Positions 42,702 to 46,019 of a DNA stretch of 46,019 bases are shown here, piece after piece. Within the stretch, counting starts at the first letter, position 1; every line of letters starts with the position of its first letter. This stretch comes from Actinomadura darangshiensis (GTDB lineage: Bacteria > Actinomycetota > Actinomycetes > Streptosporangiales > Streptosporangiaceae). A model generated the notes under the pieces. The model was not told the origin of the DNA. It worked only from the letters and a program-made list of their open reading frames with translations, and did not search any database. The stretch spans positions 1-46,019 of the forward strand of contig NZ_SMKY01000036.1 of NCBI RefSeq assembly GCF_004349235.1, read 5' to 3'. A program made the translations under genes and the position numbers.

Positions 42702-42720
42702 TTAGGTAAGGGTAACCTAA
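42702..42720. promoter_or_regulatory. Iron box (DtxR/IdeR/DmdR operator)
   Basis: TTAGGTAAGGGTAACCTAA matches the 19-bp consensus TTAGGTTAGGCTAACCTAA at 17 of 19 positions. It lies 31 bp before the chosen start of the sucrase/ferredoxin-like gene, inside its likely promoter. It also covers the last codons and TAG of glpD (stop at 42717). Confidence 0.88.
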
Positions 42721-44282
42721 CGGATCGCGGCGAAACCAGGCGGGGTGGCGAGCAGCGCCTCCGCCGCGGGCAGCGCGGCCTCCCGGTCGGCGGCGACGAG
42801 CCCGATCCGGGTGCGGCGGTCCAGCAGGTCGCCCGCGTCCATGGCGCCCTCGTGCAGCACCGCCCAGGCCAGCTCCGCGCCGGTCACCGGCAGCCCGGGC
42901 ACGACCGGTTCCAGCAGGGCCGTGTCCCGCTCGCCGAGCGCGGCCAGCAGCGGCGCCTCGACCCCGTACCGCTGGACGAGGCGGGTCGGCGCGTCCAGCG
43001 CGTCCAGGCGGGCGCGCGGGGCCGCGCCGACGAGGGGGAGCCGGGCCGTCCAGCTGGGCCCGGCGGGCAGGCCGCGGGCGCGCACCACCGCGTCGACGGC
43101 GTCCTCCGCCATGCGCCGGTAGGTCGTGAGCTTGCCGCCGACGATCGTGACGACGCCGTCCGGCGAGGTCAGCACGGCATGCCGGCGGGAGAGGTCCGCG
43201 GTGTCGCCGCCGTGCCCGGCGTCCAGCAGGGGCCGCAGCCCGGCGAAGGCGCCGATCACGTCGTCGTGGCGCACCGGGACGTCGACCGCCGAGCCGAGCA
43301 CGTCGAGCAGGAACCCGATCTCGCCCTCCGACGGCACCGGCACGTCCGGGACGGGGCCGTCCATGGGCTCGTCGGTGAGGCCCACGTAGACGCGGCCGTC
43401 GCCCTGCGGCATCACCAGCATGAACCGGCTGCCCGCGCCCGGGATCGGGACGTGCATCCCGGCGGTCAGCCCGCGCAGCGTCTCGGCCCGGAGCACCAGG
43501 TGGGTGCCGCGCGACGGGCGCAGCCGCACGCCGTCCACGAGGCCGCCCGCCCACACGCCGGCCGCGTTGACCACCGACCGCGCCCGGACGGTGAACTCCC
43601 GGCCGGTCGCCTCGTCCCGGACGAGCGCGCCGTCGCCGGTCAGCTCGACCGCGCGGCAGCGGGTGAGGACGCGGGCGCCGTGCCCGGCCGCCGTCCGGGC
43701 GATCGCCGTGACGAGGCGGGCGTCGTCGGCGAGCTGCCCGTCCCACGACAGCAGGCCGCCGCGCAGCCCGTGGGGGCGCAGCGCGGGCGCGAGCCGGAGC
43801 GTCTCCACCGCCGACAGCCGGCGCGGGCCGGGCAGCACCGAGCGCGGGGTGCGGGCGGCGAGCCGCAGCAGATCGCCCGCGCGCATCCCGCCGCCCGCGA
43901 GGAGCGCCTGCGAGCGGGACACGAGCGGCGTCAGCGGCAGGACGAACGGCAGGGCCCGGACCAGATGCGGGGCCGTGCGCCGCATCAGCGTGCCGCGCTC
44001 GACCGCGCTCTCGTGCGCGACGTCCAGCTGCCCCTGGGCGAGGTAGCGCAGCCCGCCGTGGATCAGCTTGGAGCTCCACCTGGACGTGCCGAACGCCAGA
44101 TCGTGGGCGTCGATCGCGGCGACGGACAGCCCCCGGGACGCGGCGTCCAGCGCGGCGCCCGCCCCGGTCGCGCCCAGGCCGACGACCAGGACGTCCACCA
44201 CCTCCTCCGGCAGCGCGGCGAGCTCGCGCTCCCGGCGTGCCGCGTTGAGCGAGGTGCGCGGGTCGGGTCGGGAGACGTTCAT
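42717..44282 (-). CDS. glpD: Aerobic glycerol-3-phosphate dehydrogenase/oxidase (FAD)
   Basis: 521 residues from ATG 44282, overlapping the TetR stop (ATGA). It oxidises glycerol-3-phosphate to DHAP at the membrane. The FAD Rossmann motif is VDVLVVGLGATGAGAALDAASRGLSVAAID (about 28-58). Then come GTSRWSSKLIHGGLRYLAQGQ, VVNAAGVWAGGL, the substrate-contact RGTHLVLR, VYVGLTDEPMDGPVPDVP and IVGGKLTTYRRMAEDAVD. The C-terminal GlpO/GlpD cap is present. Length is typical. The upstream TetR gene and the divergent FAD-linked oxidase (plasmalogen/ether-lipid-type) form a glycerophosphate/ether-lipid neighbourhood. Confidence 0.92.
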   Translation of the reverse strand: MNVSRPDPRTSLNAARRERELAALPEEVVDVLVVGLGATGAGAALDAASRGLSVAAIDAHDLAFGTSRWSSKLIHGGLRYLAQGQLDVAHESAVERGTLMRRTAPHLVRALPFVLPLTPLVSRSQALLAGGGMRAGDLLRLAARTPRSVLPGPRRLSAVETLRLAPALRPHGLRGGLLSWDGQLADDARLVTAIARTAAGHGARVLTRCRAVELTGDGALVRDEATGREFTVRARSVVNAAGVWAGGLVDGVRLRPSRGTHLVLRAETLRGLTAGMHVPIPGAGSRFMLVMPQGDGRVYVGLTDEPMDGPVPDVPVPSEGEIGFLLDVLGSAVDVPVRHDDVIGAFAGLRPLLDAGHGGDTADLSRRHAVLTSPDGVVTIVGGKLTTYRRMAEDAVDAVVRARGLPAGPSWTARLPLVGAAPRARLDALDAPTRLVQRYGVEAPLLAALGERDTALLEPVVPGLPVTGAELAWAVLHEGAMDAGDLLDRRTRIGLVAADREAALPAAEALLATPPGFAAIR

Positions 44283-44887
44283 GGGGCGAGCATCCTCTCC
44301 AGGATTTCGCGGAGTTCGGCGTCGAAGGCGTCGGAGTCCAGGCCGGGGTCGGCGGCGTCGAGCATCGTCGGCGCCGACAGCCCGAAGGACTGGACGACCA
44401 GCAGCAGGGCGCGGGCCTGCCGGGCGGGGTGGCCGGGCCGGATGGTGCCGTCCCGGTGCCCGGCGTCGATCGCCTCCTCGAACCAGGCGAGGAAGACCCG
44501 CTGGCTGGCGCCGCGGCGGTCCAGCAGGTAGGGCAGCAGCAGCTCCGGGTCCACCTCGATGATCTTGCGGAGCAGGGGGTGGTCGCGGAACGTCCGCACG
44601 CCGGTGACCAGGCCGTCCACCATGCGGGGCCGGACGGGGCGGCCGTCGTCGGGCGGCTGCAGCGCGCTGCCGATCGCGGTCCACTCGCGGGTCATGAGGT
44701 CGGCGACGATCGTGCGGACGTCCGGCCACCGGCGGTACAGCGTCATCCGGGAGACGCCGGCGCGGCGGGCGATGTCGGTCAGCGTCGTGCGGCGCACCCC
44801 GACGGCCAGCACGCAGTCGCGCGCGGCGTCGAGCACGGTGTCGTCGGCGGTCCGGGCGCCGTTCCTGTTGTGACGAGTAGACGTCAT
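44279..44887 (-). CDS. TetR family transcriptional regulator
   Basis: 202 residues. The N-terminal HTH is DDTVLDAARDCVLAVGVRRTTLTDIARRAGVSRMTLYRRWPDVRTIV (about 15-60). The ligand domain is all-helical with a C-terminal TetR_C-like portion. It overlaps glpD and is divergent from the FAD-linked oxidase at 44924, with only 36 bp between starts. A repressor bound there would control both directions. ATGTCACAGTGTAAG in the gap is a possible site. Confidence 0.92.
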   Translation of the reverse strand: MTSTRHNRNGARTADDTVLDAARDCVLAVGVRRTTLTDIARRAGVSRMTLYRRWPDVRTIVADLMTREWTAIGSALQPPDDGRPVRPRMVDGLVTGVRTFRDHPLLRKIIEVDPELLLPYLLDRRGASQRVFLAWFEEAIDAGHRDGTIRPGHPARQARALLLVVQSFGLSAPTMLDAADPGLDSDAFDAELREILERMLAP

Positions 44888-44923
44888 ATGTCACAGTGTA
44901 AGCCACACGGACAAGGGGGCGCG

Positions 44924-46019
44924 ATGACGGAGACGCCGGACATGCTGTGGAGCGGCTGGGGCGACCCCGCGAAGGCGGCCCCGCTGCCCGAGCCGATGGT
45001 CGGCCTGCTGCGCGACCTGCTCAGCGTGCGGCCCGCGGACGCGCCGCCCGCCGCGCTGCCGGACGTCAAGGCCGCCGCCCCCCGCCTCCCGGGGGAGGAC
45101 CTGACCGCGCTCGCCGCCGTCGTCGGGGACGGCAACGTCCGCGCCGACACCGAGTCGCGCGTCCGGCACACCCGCGGCAAGTCGACTCCCGACCTGCTGC
45201 GCATCCGCGCCGGCGACACCTCCGACACCCCGGACGCGGTCGTCCTGCCCGGCTCCCACGACGAGGTCCTCGCCGTGCTGGAGGCGTGCGCCGCGCGGCG
45301 GATCGCCGTCGTCCCGTTCGGCGGCGGCACCTCCGTCGTCGGCGGCCTGGCACCGGAGGGCGTGACCGCGTTCATAGCCCTCGACCTGCGGCGCATGGAC
45401 CGGCTCGTCTCGCTCGACGAGGTGTCCCGCACGGCCGTCCTGCAGCCCGGCCTGCGCGCCCCGGCGGCGGAGGCGCTGCTCAACGAGCGCGGCTACACGC
45501 TCGGGCACTTCCCGCAGTCGTACGAGTGGGCGTCGATCGGCGGGTTCGCGGCGGCGCGGTCGAGCGGGCAGGCGTCCGCCGGGTACGGGCGGTTCGACGA
45601 CATGGTCGTCGGCCTGACCGCCGCCACCCCGGAAGGGACGCTCGACCTCGGCCGGGCGCCGAAGTCGGCCGCCGGGCCGGACCTGCGGCAGCTCGTCCTC
45701 GGCTCGGAGGGCGCGTTCGGCGTGATCACCTCCGTGCGGGTGCGGGTGCACCCCGTGCCGGCGGCGAAGGAGTACGAGGGCTGGCGGTTCGCGTCGTTCG
45801 CCGAGGGCACCGCCGCGCTGCGCCGGCTCGCCCAGGACGGCCCGCTGCCCGCCGTCCTGCGGCTGTCCGACGAGGCCGAGACCATGGTCGGCCTCGCCGA
45901 CCCGACCGCCATCGGAGGGCCGAGCGTAGCTCGTCGGTCGGATGGTGGTGGGCGGGGGCTGGAGGACGAGGGGCCGAGCGGGGCCGGGTGCTTGGCCGTG
46001 CTCGGGTTCGAGGGCGCCC
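44924..46019 (+). CDS. FAD-linked oxidase (alkyldihydroxyacetonephosphate synthase-like), 3' end beyond window
   Basis: 365 residues visible from ATG 44924 (ACAAGGGGG upstream). The FAD-binding PCMH domain has VVLPGSHDEVLAVLEACAARRIAVVPFGGGTSVVGGL (about 105-140), SIGGFAAARSSGQASAGYGRFDDMVVGL and LVLGSEGAFGVITSVRVRVHPVP. The sequence resembles alkyl-DHAP synthase/AGPS-type FAD oxidases, but actinobacterial members may act on other 2-hydroxyacids. The gene leaves the window in an open frame. An 18-residue segment (GPSVARRSDGGGRGLEDE) near residue 332 is an insertion bounded by direct repeats. Confidence 0.87.
   Translation, partial: MTETPDMLWSGWGDPAKAAPLPEPMVGLLRDLLSVRPADAPPAALPDVKAAAPRLPGEDLTALAAVVGDGNVRADTESRVRHTRGKSTPDLLRIRAGDTSDTPDAVVLPGSHDEVLAVLEACAARRIAVVPFGGGTSVVGGLAPEGVTAFIALDLRRMDRLVSLDEVSRTAVLQPGLRAPAAEALLNERGYTLGHFPQSYEWASIGGFAAARSSGQASAGYGRFDDMVVGLTAATPEGTLDLGRAPKSAAGPDLRQLVLGSEGAFGVITSVRVRVHPVPAAKEYEGWRFASFAEGTAALRRLAQDGPLPAVLRLSDEAETMVGLADPTAIGGPSVARRSDGGGRGLEDEGPSGAGCLAVLGFEGA
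45917..45980 (+). repeat. 54-bp in-frame insertion bounded by 10-bp direct repeats
   Basis: GGGCCGAGCG occurs at 45917-45926 and again at 45971-45980. The interval of 54 bp is exactly 18 codons. Removing it joins TAIG directly to GPSGAGCLAVLGFEG, which reads as a continuous family strand. The inserted part contains CGAGC-GTA-GCTCG, a small inverted repeat. Confidence 0.55.

Overview
The window is chromosomal DNA from a high-GC actinomycete. Support for this comes from the strongly GC-biased third codon positions, many GTG/TTG starts, a Wbl (WhiB-type) protein, an LmbU-family regulator, two DUF574-type methyltransferases, a DUF1707 protein, a DmdR/IdeR-style iron box and an actinobacterial cysteine leader peptide. 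A member of the Thermomonosporaceae (Actinomadura-like) or a relative fits best, but genus is inference. No rRNA, tRNA, CRISPR array, integrase or intact insertion sequence was seen. Both ends cut genes: a RibD-C reductase on the left and an FAD-linked oxidase on the right.

Layout. 1-6 kb: two convergent pyrimidine-reductase paralogues, a small membrane protein, glgX, a GNAT acetyltransferase, a DUF4262 protein and a lipoprotein. 6-11 kb: two DUF574 methyltransferases, the second translationally coupled to a one-permease sugar ABC importer. 11-20.7 kb: a carbohydrate locus with a DeoR regulator, a YtfQ/YtfR/YtfT/YjfF-like importer ending in galT, a long hairpin, and a convergent secreted glycoside hydrolase (GH2 plus LamG). 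A 26-bp motif (19/26 identical) lies upstream of both the importer and the hydrolase and is a candidate shared operator. Together these suggest scavenging of galactose or galactofuranose. 20.8-27.8 kb: MFS transporter, ASCH-like protein, SDR/TetR divergent pair with three operator copies, a PPOX-fold protein, a cysteine dioxygenase with divergent LysR, a membrane protein and a third RibD-C protein.

27.8-31.4 kb is the most irregular part. A small HTH protein and a double Clp-N protein are expressed from a promoter that appears leaderless and is covered by two palindromes. Downstream the operon decays: an ABC ATPase with a frameshift and lost C-terminus, a permease with an in-frame TGA, and stubs of a response regulator and an unknown gene. 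An orphan LmbU regulator follows an approximately 400-bp noncoding stretch.

31.5-37.7 kb: an AidB-like acyl-CoA dehydrogenase, a DUF1707/LiaF-like protein, and a sulfate-assimilation operon (leader peptide, cysI, zinc ribbon, cysH, sirohydrochlorin chelatase) with tightly overlapping genes. The zinc-ribbon gene carries an in-frame palindromic insertion. 37.7-46 kb: a Cys-rich mini-protein, a YihY/BrkB membrane protein, a phosphotriesterase-like protein lacking metal ligands, a phosphoribosyltransferase, a Wbl protein, an iron-box-controlled sucrase/ferredoxin-like protein, glpD with its TetR regulator, and a divergent FAD-linked oxidase. The oxidase has a 54-bp in-frame insertion bounded by 10-bp direct repeats.
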